Part shown: positions 7,819-16,932 of the stretch, piece by piece
Layout: each line of letters begins with the position of its first letter
How positions within the stretch are numbered: position 1 is the stretch's first letter
Assembly (NCBI GenBank): GCA_014238855.1
Contig: JABAAH010000029.1
Coordinates: forward strand, 1-32,501
Direction: 5' to 3'
DNA length: 32,501 bases
Source: Planctomycetota bacterium
GTDB lineage: Bacteria; Planctomycetota; Planctomycetia; Pirellulales; UBA1268
Translations under genes and position numbers: made by a program
Notes under the pieces: generated by a model
What the model was told of the DNA's origin: nothing
Database searches by the model: none
The model's input: only the letters and a program-made list of their open reading frames with translations

Positions 7819-8180
7819 GAACTCACTCTCCTTTAACTCTAAAAATAAACCCACACCTTCGCTTTGCTGAACCCAAGAAATGTGATCTTATCGGTTAGCT
7901 ATCGGTTCTAGCAACCGGCCAAGCATCGATTTTGCATCGAGCACCTCGAGATGAGCCGTTTCCTATTGAGCCTGCGGTTCGTCGCTAAAAAATTTCCTCA
8001 TATCAAAATTTTCTGTAGCCATAATTTGGATACAGCGGCATCAAAACCGCCTCCAAGAGGGCGTAGCACAAGCCGAACAGTGGCTTCATTCCCACGCCCT
8101 TGTAGACCCCAGTGGGACGCACCGAGCTTCCCTGATAAGCTAGAAGGAAGAAATCCTCTGACTTCTAACAAGGGAACCCA
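7819..8180. other. Divergent intergenic region with no recognised gene
   Basis: About 360 bases separate the oxidoreductase operon (minus) and the rhomboid gene (plus), and both promoters should lie here. I see only small features: a close direct repeat of GCATCGA around 7924-7940 and a TCCCA/TGGGA inverted pair flanking the CCTTGTAG segment near 8091-8115. The open frames crossing it lack ribosome binding sites and familiar sequence. Confidence 0.5.
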
Positions 8181-9062
8181 ATGGGCTTTTCTGACCGCGG
8201 CTATTATCGCTTTGACAACTCGTACCAGCGACAATCTGACTGGACTGCGGTAATAACCCTCATTATTGCCAACGTAGCAGTGTGGGTGCTCAATCTCTTT
8301 GGTGGCCGAGATTTTTCTATTAATAACATTCTTGCGCTTCGTGGAGACCTTCCTGAGCATTTGTTGGAATGTTGGAAGCTGGTTTCCTACGGATTCACCC
8401 ATGATCCAACATCGCCATGGCACCTTGCTTTTAATATGCTTGCCATCTTTTTTTTCGGCAGGGCTGTTGAGCAGGTATTAGGGAAAGCCGAGTTCTACCG
8501 CTTTTACTTTGTTGCAATTGTGGTCTCAGGGCTCGCATGGCTAATCGGCGTCAATGTATTCTCCGGTGGCTTTCCACCCGGTCGCACATACCTGATCGGC
8601 GCAAGTGGCGGGGTCATGGCAGTGCTGGCAGTCTTTGTCTGGTACTTCCCACGACAGGAAGTGTTGATTTGGGGCATTCTTCCTGTGCCCGCATGGGCTC
8701 TCGGCATTCTCTACTTCGTTACAGACATCCAAGGCGCAGCTCAGGGCGGCGGAAATGTTGCCCACGTTGCACATATTGGTGGTGCCGTTTTTGGCCTGCT
8801 CTATGCTTGGCGAGGATGGAGTCTGAGCGGTTTGTCTGACCTCGGAGGACGGCTCAAACAAATGCGCCGCCGTTTCAAAATTGTTCGACCAGATGATGAT
8901 CTAGATAGCTCACGCAGCACCAAAGAAGATGAGCGGAGCCTTCAATTACGAGTTGATCAGATTCTTGAGAAAATTAGCCGCTCCGGCGAATCGAGTCTGA
9001 CAGATGATGAGCGTGAAACTCTCACTCGTGCAAGTCGACGTTTTAAAGGACGCTCACAATAA
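8181..9062 (+). CDS. Rhomboid-family intramembrane serine protease
   Basis: A 293-residue polytopic membrane protein with the rhomboid core. The active-site motif GASGG places the nucleophile at S142. The partner H198 is in the last core helix (VAHIGGA). HLAFNM at 81-86 supplies the His and Asn (H81, N85) used for the oxyanion hole. Around six membrane segments span residues about 22-210, followed by a cytoplasmic, charged C-terminal tail (about 215-293) that ends in an SHOCT-like LTDDERETLTRASRRF stretch. Rhomboids cleave transmembrane helices of other membrane proteins; the target is unknown. The ATG at 8181 follows an AAGGGA ribosome binding site. Both catalytic residues are present, so an active enzyme is expected. 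The gene stands alone between two minus-strand units. Confidence 0.93.
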   Translation: MGFSDRGYYRFDNSYQRQSDWTAVITLIIANVAVWVLNLFGGRDFSINNILALRGDLPEHLLECWKLVSYGFTHDPTSPWHLAFNMLAIFFFGRAVEQVLGKAEFYRFYFVAIVVSGLAWLIGVNVFSGGFPPGRTYLIGASGGVMAVLAVFVWYFPRQEVLIWGILPVPAWALGILYFVTDIQGAAQGGGNVAHVAHIGGAVFGLLYAWRGWSLSGLSDLGGRLKQMRRRFKIVRPDDDLDSSRSTKEDERSLQLRVDQILEKISRSGESSLTDDERETLTRASRRFKGRSQ

Positions 9063-9094
9063 CAGTTATGTGACCCAATTCTTTATTACTTGTT

Positions 9095-9126
9095 GCAGAA
9101 CCTTTTCATCGCAGAACCTTTTCGTT
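9095..9126. repeat. 16-bp tandem duplication at a gene end
   Basis: GCAGAACCTTTTC occurs at 9095-9107 and again at 9111-9123, giving two 16-base units. The second copy encodes the C-terminal residues of the minus-strand gene that ends at 9106, and the first overlaps its stop and continues into the intergenic gap. The duplication therefore sits exactly at the stop codon. Confidence 0.8.
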
Positions 9127-9756
9127 CGTCCCTGTCACGATGCGTACGTTGTTGAGACTAGCCGATCGGATTTGATCCACACGTGTGACAAACTGCTGAA
9201 ATTCTTGATCATCAAGTTTTCCAGAGAATACTGAGTGGACCTGCCCTGCCGTGTCCAGCACAACAATATTGGGCTCCCCTGGAATGATCCCAAACATTCG
9301 TTCAAGTGAGCCTTCGAAATCAAGCCAGAGTGGGACCAATGGTGAGTCCTTCCGGATGCGAGCTCGAGCAACTGGTTTAAGTGCTCTGGGAACTTCCGTC
9401 AGCGACGCCACCGGAATGACGCGTACATCTGGCACCGGGACACCCGAAGGCCAATTCATGATTCCTCGAACTGGCTGCTGTGACCAGGCATCAGAAGAGA
9501 CGGTATCTGCTGTTGGATGAAAATGGAGATGAAGTTTCCGTCCTAGTTGGAGTGATTTTTCTGCACCATGACGTTCTGCATAGACAAGAATGACAACGTC
9601 TCCCAAAAACACACTTGTTTCACAAGTAGTTTGGAATTGATCCTCCATCACAATATTCATAACACCATCAGCAGCAACGTCCTGCGGCACATCCAAAAAA
9701 CTGACCAATAGTCCTAGACATACACAACGAAAAAAATACTTATTGGAAAATACCAT
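9106..9756 (-). CDS. Exported protein with possible thioredoxin-like fold, lacking a CxxC motif
   Basis: A 216-residue protein with an N-terminal hydrophobic stretch (about 8-22) and a probable cleavage site near AADG, so it is likely exported. After that, VFLGDVVILVYAERHGAEKS resembles the first strand and helix of a thioredoxin or peroxiredoxin fold. The later VPLWLDFEGSLERMFGI and PNIVVLDTAGQVHSVFSGKLD segments resemble the second half, including a proline-containing loop before the strand. There is no CxxC or peroxidatic Cys at the expected site, so it would not be a redox enzyme. The gene starts 29 bases after the large transporter gene on the same strand and is probably co-transcribed with it, perhaps as a periplasmic partner. 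The fold assignment is tentative. Confidence 0.75.
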   Translation of the reverse strand: MVFSNKYFFRCVCLGLLVSFLDVPQDVAADGVMNIVMEDQFQTTCETSVFLGDVVILVYAERHGAEKSLQLGRKLHLHFHPTADTVSSDAWSQQPVRGIMNWPSGVPVPDVRVIPVASLTEVPRALKPVARARIRKDSPLVPLWLDFEGSLERMFGIIPGEPNIVVLDTAGQVHSVFSGKLDDQEFQQFVTRVDQIRSASLNNVRIVTGTNEKVLR

Positions 9757-9785
9757 GAGAAATTACTTTCTATTACGATCACGTG

Positions 9786-12635
9786 TTACGCTGCATGTCG
9801 ACACTCATCTACGGGGGTAAGAGCAAATACTTTGGCGTCTTCAATATCGTGCTGACCTTCATCCATTTCTGTCGAACCAGGACGCAGGATTCCAAGAATT
9901 GCTGGAAGAAGAACGAGTGATGTCAGAGTGCACATTGTCACACCGAGTGTGAGGAGTCGGCCAAGGCTTTCGAGCCCACGATGACTCGCCACCATGAGTG
10001 CACCGAATCCAAGAATTGTCGTCAGCGCGTCAACTAACACCGCATTTGCCGTGGAGGCGCTAATGCTATATTTGCCGGGACGTTCTAACGCATCGTGAAC
10101 AATATGAACGCCATAATCGACGGCAATCCCAAGGATAAGTGGAATACCGATGAGGTTTGCAGGATTCAAATCAATCCCAAGAAGACCCATGAGTCCAAGT
10201 GTAAGAGCCATGCCAGCCGCGAGTGGCAATGCCGCGAGTAGAGAGTGAGTCAGGCTTCGAAAGTCTATCCACAAAATTGCGATAATAACAATGAGTGAAT
10301 AGAGGGCAGCCTGCTCATAACTCCTCTTCATTTCTAGCGACGCCTCATATGCCTGAAGTGGATTACCTGTTGCTTTGGGATCAACGCTACGAACCTCACC
10401 GACAAACTTCTTGAGTGCTTCGAAGTTCCAGATGTCGCCCCGACCATAAATTTTAAGTAAGTGCTTTCCACTCGAACCAACAAAGCGATCAACAAGACTT
10501 TCTGGCAAATCGTTGAGTGAAGGGGCAACTGGATCAGATACCGCCCTCAGTGCATGGAGACGGCTTAGAAGCTCACCAGCAGAACGTTGCTGAAACGTAG
10601 CTATTGCCTGATAGCATTCTTCAGGCCTCATTCGTCGAAGACAATCACGGGCTCGTTCCAGATGCCACGCAGCCCTCATGCCACCAGGACGCCTTGCTGC
10701 TTCAACCTGTGCCCATCCAAGTGACTCACCGAGAGCATCGAGGCGATCGAGTGGAATCTGTGGCGGCCGCTCTGGCAACTGCTTTAGGCGCTCACCTATT
10801 CGAGTAATAAGTGGAGTCTTGACTTCCTCATCTCCGGAGAGAAGTGATGCAATTTCATCAACTCGTTCCACTGTTGATAACTTGGCAAGCTTTTCCTTCC
10901 TCGCAAGTAATTCCTCACGGGAGTCAGCGATTGAAAGTGCGTACCAGACACTCTGATCGCACTCTTCAAGAAGTTTCTTTTCGATTTCAACGCTCTCGAG
11001 CCCATCAGGCTGAAGATTCAATAAATTGTGGTCATATTCAAGGTCATGGATGCCAGAACTCAGCGCAAGTATTCCAGCTACTGCTGCCAGCAACACAAAT
11101 CGCGGGTGCTGCGCAAATGGCCGTAACCAAGAATGTACTGGGACAGGCTCGGGAATTGTGCGACCAAACCGGCTCCGATCGATGATTGCAATGACCGCTG
11201 GCAATATCATCAATTCAGCAGCACAGCAAAGCAGAATACCGCCGCCAGCAATCAGCCCTAATTCAGCAACACCAACAAAACTAGTCAATGCTGCAGAAAA
11301 GAAAGCAATCGATGTTGTGACCGCACCAGTCAAAATACTTGGGCCAACAGAACGACTCGTTTCAATAATAGCTGCCTCGCAGCCAAGACCCTCACGACGC
11401 ATCGCCAAGTATCGACCTATGTAGTAGGTCCCATAATCAATACCTACACCGATCATGGTGACTGTGAATGTCACACTCAGAATATTGAGATGACCAACAC
11501 TGCCCGTGGCCCATGCGAATGCCCATGCCATACCGATTATAAGAACACCGTTTGCCATCAGTGCGTGCCGTATGCCTCCAAAGCCGGCTACAATAACAAT
11601 GGCAACAGCTGCAAGAGACAAACCACTCGCCCACACCATTGACTGTTGGCTCGAACGCATTTCATCGTCTTCCATTACTGGCAATCCAGTAAGTCCAATC
11701 GTTGCGTCTCCATGGCGCTGTGAGACAACCTCGATTTCTTTCCTGAGGGTGTCGGTTGCTACAGAAGCACCAGCAAAACCTTCTTCTTCTTTAGCCAAAC
11801 GCAACAAGACAAAACCAAGCTTGCCCTCTTTTGCCAAAAGATACTGACTTGAGAGATCACGAAGCGTTGACAGGCTCCCAGGCATACTTGGCCATGGTGA
11901 GACATAGTCCTCCGGCAGAATTTCGTTAGCACGACCTCTTTCAGCAGCTTCGAGGCTTGCTAAAAGGCTCTCGCTGTAACGCTCAAGCGTCTGGATCGGT
12001 GGCTCATCGTGTTGCATTTGAGACTGCTGTCCAGAAACAACAGTCGCTGCTAAACCACCAACCATCGTGCCTACCTTGAGTTGACTCCACCCACCGGCAA
12101 GAACAGGTTCGGTACGGCTTATAAATCGATCTATTGAGGCTAGATCATTCGGAGAAACATAATGAAGGCCCTTGGCTCGAATTTGTGTGAGATCAACCTC
12201 ATGGAGAATTGAGTAAAAGAGATCGCTTGTCTGAGCAAGTTGCTGTGAAAGATCTTCGAGAGCAGCAACTGTTGCGGACCGATTCACACCTTCAACAACA
12301 ACGACCGCGTCATCATCCTCACCAAATTCGTGGATATAATCGATCCACAACTTGTTGTATTCACTATTCGGATCAAGGAGATCAACACGGCTAACTTTGT
12401 AACCCAGAGATCCTGAGGTCCACACGCCAGCAAGTACCGCTGTAAGCACAGCAATCGTCACGATGAGCCAAGGCCGTGCGAGACACTGCTCTGCCCAAGC
12501 GACCATAAGACGACTCAGCAAACTCTTGCCATGATCCGCATTGTTCTCTCTACGGAGTCGTAAATGACCATTTTTCCCTGGGGAACCTTTGGTTCCTTGT
12601 TGAGCTGCAGCAGTATCCTCAGGGTAATCCGACAT
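9786..12635 (-). CDS. MMPL/RND-superfamily transporter
   Basis: A 949-residue inner-membrane transporter built as two repeats. Each half has one membrane helix, a large extracytoplasmic loop and a five-helix bundle. The first helix is near residue 55 (PWLIVTIAVLTAVLAG). The diagnostic charged helices are GVGIDYGTYYIGRY in the first half and LGIAVDYGVHIVHDA in the second; their Asp residues are the proton-relay positions in MMPL/HpnN/SSD-type RND proteins. Such proteins export lipids, hopanoids or other hydrophobic compounds using the proton gradient. The arrangement is closer to MMPL/HpnN than to the drug-exporting AcrB type, but I cannot fix the cargo and no hopanoid gene is nearby. The short hydrophilic N-terminus (residues 1-45) is Glu/Lys rich. 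It leads a probable two-gene operon with the small exported protein. Confidence 0.9.
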   Translation of the reverse strand: MSDYPEDTAAAQQGTKGSPGKNGHLRLRRENNADHGKSLLSRLMVAWAEQCLARPWLIVTIAVLTAVLAGVWTSGSLGYKVSRVDLLDPNSEYNKLWIDYIHEFGEDDDAVVVVEGVNRSATVAALEDLSQQLAQTSDLFYSILHEVDLTQIRAKGLHYVSPNDLASIDRFISRTEPVLAGGWSQLKVGTMVGGLAATVVSGQQSQMQHDEPPIQTLERYSESLLASLEAAERGRANEILPEDYVSPWPSMPGSLSTLRDLSSQYLLAKEGKLGFVLLRLAKEEEGFAGASVATDTLRKEIEVVSQRHGDATIGLTGLPVMEDDEMRSSQQSMVWASGLSLAAVAIVIVAGFGGIRHALMANGVLIIGMAWAFAWATGSVGHLNILSVTFTVTMIGVGIDYGTYYIGRYLAMRREGLGCEAAIIETSRSVGPSILTGAVTTSIAFFSAALTSFVGVAELGLIAGGGILLCCAAELMILPAVIAIIDRSRFGRTIPEPVPVHSWLRPFAQHPRFVLLAAVAGILALSSGIHDLEYDHNLLNLQPDGLESVEIEKKLLEECDQSVWYALSIADSREELLARKEKLAKLSTVERVDEIASLLSGDEEVKTPLITRIGERLKQLPERPPQIPLDRLDALGESLGWAQVEAARRPGGMRAAWHLERARDCLRRMRPEECYQAIATFQQRSAGELLSRLHALRAVSDPVAPSLNDLPESLVDRFVGSSGKHLLKIYGRGDIWNFEALKKFVGEVRSVDPKATGNPLQAYEASLEMKRSYEQAALYSLIVIIAILWIDFRSLTHSLLAALPLAAGMALTLGLMGLLGIDLNPANLIGIPLILGIAVDYGVHIVHDALERPGKYSISASTANAVLVDALTTILGFGALMVASHRGLESLGRLLTLGVTMCTLTSLVLLPAILGILRPGSTEMDEGQHDIEDAKVFALTPVDECRHAA

Positions 12636-12905
12636 AAGAAAAAGAAGATGGCTGCCTTCCAGGAGTGATGAGTTCTCTCATGCACAAAAGATCAGGGAAT
12701 CTATGGAGGCGAGAGCATAGAGATGAAGATCTTATGAGCCAAGACCTCATCATTCAGTCAAAATACACAGGATGCGCAGGAATACCGAATTATTCCTCAT
12801 TTTCATTGGCCCATATAGCCTGAAACGTCCGAAAAAGAAGGAACGTCAGAAGCGCGTAAAGCTGACTGACTGACGTCACGGGGGTCTTGGTAGGGGGGAC
12901 AACTT

Positions 12906-13907
12906 ATGCAGAAAACGCTGCGTCGCAGCGTCGTCATGGCAACAACGCCAACGATTGCTTCTTTTCTTTTTCTTTTCATATGTGCACAGTGGATAACCAA
13001 CACTGTTTGTCATGCTGCATCCCAAGAACAGGCCCATCCTCCACAGAAAAAACTTTCTGTCCTGGGGACTGATTGGGGAAGTTCAAGCCGACACGCAAGA
13101 CGTCGTGCTGAGGAAGCACTTCCACTCAACAAAATGTCAGAAGACAATCGACTGGCAATTCAGAAATCACTTCAGGCAACGACTCTTTACAGAAGACTTC
13201 CGATCGAACTCTTTACATGTGACAGTGAACTACTAGCTTTTTCTCTGGACAAGCCAGAGGCAATTGTTGATATCTGGAGATTGCTGGAAATAAGCAAACT
13301 GTCTTTGGATCCTACTGGTCCCCATGAATGGAAACTCTCCGATGGATATGGGACTGTTGGCCAATTGCAACTTGCCTACCGGGAGCGCAGGCAACATGGT
13401 GGCATGCTTGTCTTTCAAGGCAGTGGAGCCTATACAGGTCCACTTTCACCCAAGAACTTAACGGGAGGGTGTGTCTTGATGGTGAGATACCGCGAAGCTG
13501 AACCTATGGTTGATGGAAGACTTCGTCAAGCTATTCAGATTGACGCTTTCCTCAATATGGACGGCATTGGTCTTGAGATTGTTACCCGCACACTTCAGCC
13601 GCTCATTGCTCGGTCAGCAGCAGCTAATCTTCATGAGATTTGTCTTTTCATGTCGAGCCTTTCTGATGCGGCAACAGTCAATCCGCACGGTGTTGCAACA
13701 CTTGCCGGAAGGCTTACTCAGACATCTGAAGCCGATAGAAAAATTCTGGCTACGATCGTCAAAACAGTTGGGGAACGTCAGGAAATACAACAGTCTCGGT
13801 CTCACCACCTTGCTGACAATGCAAAAAATGTATCGGCGGATCAAGTCTCGGTTGAGCTTGCGTCCCGATGGCTCCAATCAGACGAACTTGATCATTTCCC
13901 GAAGTGA
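12906..13907 (+). CDS. Exported protein of unknown function
   Basis: A 333-residue protein I do not recognise. A basic start followed by a hydrophobic stretch (about 15-36, TIASFLFLFICAQWI) and an H-A-A-S junction suggests Sec export, so it probably acts in the periplasm. The mature part is mixed alpha/beta without low-complexity runs. It contains a Gly-rich central strand region (GGMLVFQGSGAYTGPL near 168-183) and a helical C-terminal third. No catalytic motif or repeat is evident. A GGGGGGAC ribosome binding site sits seven bases before the ATG at 12906; a second ATG at codon 11 would also leave a good signal peptide. It is divergent from the transporter gene and convergent with the beta-propeller gene. 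It is probably a planctomycete-restricted family, but that is inference. Confidence 0.8.
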   Translation: MQKTLRRSVVMATTPTIASFLFLFICAQWITNTVCHAASQEQAHPPQKKLSVLGTDWGSSSRHARRRAEEALPLNKMSEDNRLAIQKSLQATTLYRRLPIELFTCDSELLAFSLDKPEAIVDIWRLLEISKLSLDPTGPHEWKLSDGYGTVGQLQLAYRERRQHGGMLVFQGSGAYTGPLSPKNLTGGCVLMVRYREAEPMVDGRLRQAIQIDAFLNMDGIGLEIVTRTLQPLIARSAAANLHEICLFMSSLSDAATVNPHGVATLAGRLTQTSEADRKILATIVKTVGERQEIQQSRSHHLADNAKNVSADQVSVELASRWLQSDELDHFPK

Positions 13908-13967
13908 CTGAAAGAGCCAGAACAAAACGTATCGCCCAAAGGTTGAGAACTACTTTGCTCACGCAAA

Positions 13968-16721
13968 TTATGAAACCGGATCTGGAAGTACGCCAAGCGT
14001 TGCGAATACGAGTTGTCGTTGAACGTCACCTGAGAAATTGCGAGTGAGGCTGAATTTATTAAGAACTGAATCACTGACCATGCTTTGAATATACTTGACT
14101 GAAACAGACGTCTCGTACGGGCTCCCTCGAGCCACTCGATCGAGCAGACGACTTTCCAAGTTACAAATACTCTCAAAACTGAATGATGCCCAACTGGTCT
14201 CATTTACTGGCTTCGTGCTCACCATTCGATGAACGGCACCACTTGCATGCTCGGCATAGAGTACCTGATGATCGCCGATTACTTCTGATTCTTTCACAAG
14301 CCAAGAACCATGGAGTGGTAAACCCGCAACAGACTGATCAACAAGATTCCCAATAGCCGGAAGCTTGGGTTCGTGCAGATCAGGCAATGCTTTGAGTGAC
14401 CTTAAAACATGCACTGTATCAAGTGGAACGGATTCAACTGTTGTAGTAGGGTCGGAAAATGTATGGAGCGAAACTTCACTCTCTGACACACCGACAAGAC
14501 GCCCACCAATCTGCACAGCTCTTCGAACTGGTGTCGTGTGGTCAATTCTACCAAGGCTACCAATACCACTTTCAACATCGAAAGAAAGCACCTCAAGATA
14601 TTGGGCAGGTGGCTTCCATCTTGGTACTGGCATGGCATCCGGAATAGTCACAGGCAGCTGGCCAACGAGAGGTTCCGGGAAAACAATTCCAATCCCGGGC
14701 AAATCAATGAAGTCGCCCGGAAAATCAACACGTCCGTTCTGGCCTCTACGATGGTGGGTCTGCACCGGAACTGTCACAACACCTTGCTCTGGGAAAAACC
14801 CAAGTGCCAAATGATCACCATCGCCTCGACGCCAACGATCCCCGGTAATTTTAGTACTACTGCTCCTGTCATCTGTGAGTGAGTAGCGATGCACAAGTAA
14901 CGGATTTGTAGAATCAGAGACGTCAAAAATTGAAACCTGAAGGCCACCCATACGGCCCGTCATTTCGTCTGCATCGGAGCCTATCGCGAAAAGAAAGTTT
15001 TCATCGAGTGGCTGAATATGATCAGAGAATCCTGGTACATGAAGCTCACCAAGCAACACTGGGTTCGTCGGAGAACTGAGATCGACAACAAAAAGTGGGT
15101 CTGTTCTTAGGAACGTTACAAAATATGCTCGATTTCCGGCAAAACGTACTGAATAGAGATTTTCATTCGAAGCAAGGCCACGAAGCGCTCCAACCTCCAC
15201 CAGATTCTCTGCCTGATGGTCAAAGACAAGAACACTACTGCCTTCGTCCCATGTTTCAACAACAACGCGGAGGAAGCCCTCGTGCTCGTCTGCTGCAAAT
15301 TGATTGAGAACCGTACCGCTGAAGCTTCCCTGAGCACCACGTGACACAACCGGTGACCCATTCAGATCAAAACCACATGTCACTTTTGTTATATCCGTCG
15401 TTTGCTGGCCCCATGGCATGATACCGATCCCAATCCATGAGGACGCCGCGTGTCCATCAAAAACGTAGACGCTTTCGGCTGTTGCAAATACCTTGATGGA
15501 ACCCTTTGTGAAAAATCCTATCGTTGCGGCTGGCTGAAGCTCTTCACCTGAGACATCAAGTGCCGTGATTGTCGTAAGCTGTTGATAGTCACCCGCTTGA
15601 GGAACATTGATTTCTGTAGGCCCAACAAGACCTCTTACATCAACTGGATTTCCGCTCGCGTCAGTTTCATAAATCTGAGGAGTCATGGAATTCAACAATC
15701 GCTCTCGCACCCTGATTGCATACGAATCAGCTGTTTCATATGTTGCAACTGGCTTTGGTGGATCGATAACAGGCAACCATGCGCGATGAATATCAGGTGG
15801 TAAAAGCATACGATGAGATCGATTTGCATGGGGGCTTGTTGGGCCTACTGCTCCATAATTCTCTGAGTCACTTGAAACCACTTCGGGGTGAGGAGCCTCA
15901 ATCTGATGATTCAGCACGAGTCGCACATGCCCGTTGACCATCCGAGAACTGACAAGTGATCCATCGACTGTAAGGCGTTTCATAACTGCGACATCTGCAG
16001 GGTCGCTCACATCAAGAATTGTAATTGCAGTCTGTGCCCGACCAAAAATTGATGGCCATATTTCACGTCTTCCCTGAGATGATTGATCAGGCGACATCTC
16101 GGCATATTGACTTGAAAGTATCGTCAGTCTGTCACCGTACAGGTACATCCCAGCGGTCTGACCCATTGTCTCAACAGTAATTTGGTCGAGCAACTCAGGT
16201 TGAGCCTGCGCAAAACCACGAACAATTGAGAGTCGACCATGCGCGAGTGTGTAGAGCGTGTCATTGTCTATCTCAACAAAATCAGCTTCATCAACTCCTT
16301 GAATCTGCGTATTGGTTGAAGAAGAAGCCATGCCATCGAATGAGGATGCATGTGTACCAGTGGCAAATTCCACCTCACGGGCAATCGTGATCTCACCGAT
16401 CTTCGGCCGTCCAAAATTTGAAAATGTCGGCTTCCCAAACATATGCTGCCATCGCTGCACAGCCTGCCCCACGAGCCAATCCGCGTAGGCATCAACGGAT
16501 ACAAATGCTTCACTGTGGGACCCAGTCTCAAATGTGAGGTCAGTCACACCAGTATCAAAATCAACTGGTGTCACATCCTGAGGAAGTGGGTTGTTCCCTG
16601 TGAGCATCTTCCTCATTTCAAGCTTTTCCGGAGAGCGAATACCTCCAGAACGGTTACGAAAATGATCCGGTCGACGCCGGAAAGATGAAGAATACTTTTT
16701 ACGAGGGTGAAAGAGGGGCAT
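13968..16721 (-). CDS. Large secreted beta-propeller protein with LEPR-XLL-like N-terminus
   Basis: A 917-residue protein. The signature TNTQIQGVDEADFVEID at about 136-152 and the following strand repeats match the 'beta-propeller domain-containing' secreted family (Pfam Beta_propel), in which this Asp-rich segment precedes the blades. The N-terminus is Arg-rich and carries KLEMRKMLTG at about 33-42. This resembles the LEPR-XLL motif at the start of many large planctomycete surface proteins and may act in sorting. Repeated phrases such as ILDVSDPADVAVMKRL, VVDLSSPTNPVLLGELHV and IFDVSDSTNPLLVHRY mark successive blades. The last 150 residues are non-repetitive and unassigned. The frame opens at 16778, but I use the ATG at 16721 because the sorting motif then falls about 35 residues in. 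The function is probably binding or recognition at the cell surface. Confidence 0.85.
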   Translation of the reverse strand: MPLFHPRKKYSSSFRRRPDHFRNRSGGIRSPEKLEMRKMLTGNNPLPQDVTPVDFDTGVTDLTFETGSHSEAFVSVDAYADWLVGQAVQRWQHMFGKPTFSNFGRPKIGEITIAREVEFATGTHASSFDGMASSSTNTQIQGVDEADFVEIDNDTLYTLAHGRLSIVRGFAQAQPELLDQITVETMGQTAGMYLYGDRLTILSSQYAEMSPDQSSQGRREIWPSIFGRAQTAITILDVSDPADVAVMKRLTVDGSLVSSRMVNGHVRLVLNHQIEAPHPEVVSSDSENYGAVGPTSPHANRSHRMLLPPDIHRAWLPVIDPPKPVATYETADSYAIRVRERLLNSMTPQIYETDASGNPVDVRGLVGPTEINVPQAGDYQQLTTITALDVSGEELQPAATIGFFTKGSIKVFATAESVYVFDGHAASSWIGIGIMPWGQQTTDITKVTCGFDLNGSPVVSRGAQGSFSGTVLNQFAADEHEGFLRVVVETWDEGSSVLVFDHQAENLVEVGALRGLASNENLYSVRFAGNRAYFVTFLRTDPLFVVDLSSPTNPVLLGELHVPGFSDHIQPLDENFLFAIGSDADEMTGRMGGLQVSIFDVSDSTNPLLVHRYSLTDDRSSSTKITGDRWRRGDGDHLALGFFPEQGVVTVPVQTHHRRGQNGRVDFPGDFIDLPGIGIVFPEPLVGQLPVTIPDAMPVPRWKPPAQYLEVLSFDVESGIGSLGRIDHTTPVRRAVQIGGRLVGVSESEVSLHTFSDPTTTVESVPLDTVHVLRSLKALPDLHEPKLPAIGNLVDQSVAGLPLHGSWLVKESEVIGDHQVLYAEHASGAVHRMVSTKPVNETSWASFSFESICNLESRLLDRVARGSPYETSVSVKYIQSMVSDSVLNKFSLTRNFSGDVQRQLVFATLGVLPDPVS

Positions 16722-16932
16722 GCTATTACCTGAACGATGAGTGCAGACATAAAAAAAGGTTCCCTCATGCAGAAACATTCGCTATGTGCTGTCTCTACAA
16801 TTCCAGCTCATGGATGCCCCTGAACCCTTACAAAAATACTCCTGTGTTAATTCATACTGTGATACGTAGTAAATCGGTCGCCGCGATACAATAATTCAAT
16901 GCAGAAGTTAAACTGTTCCCAAGCTTCCCATT

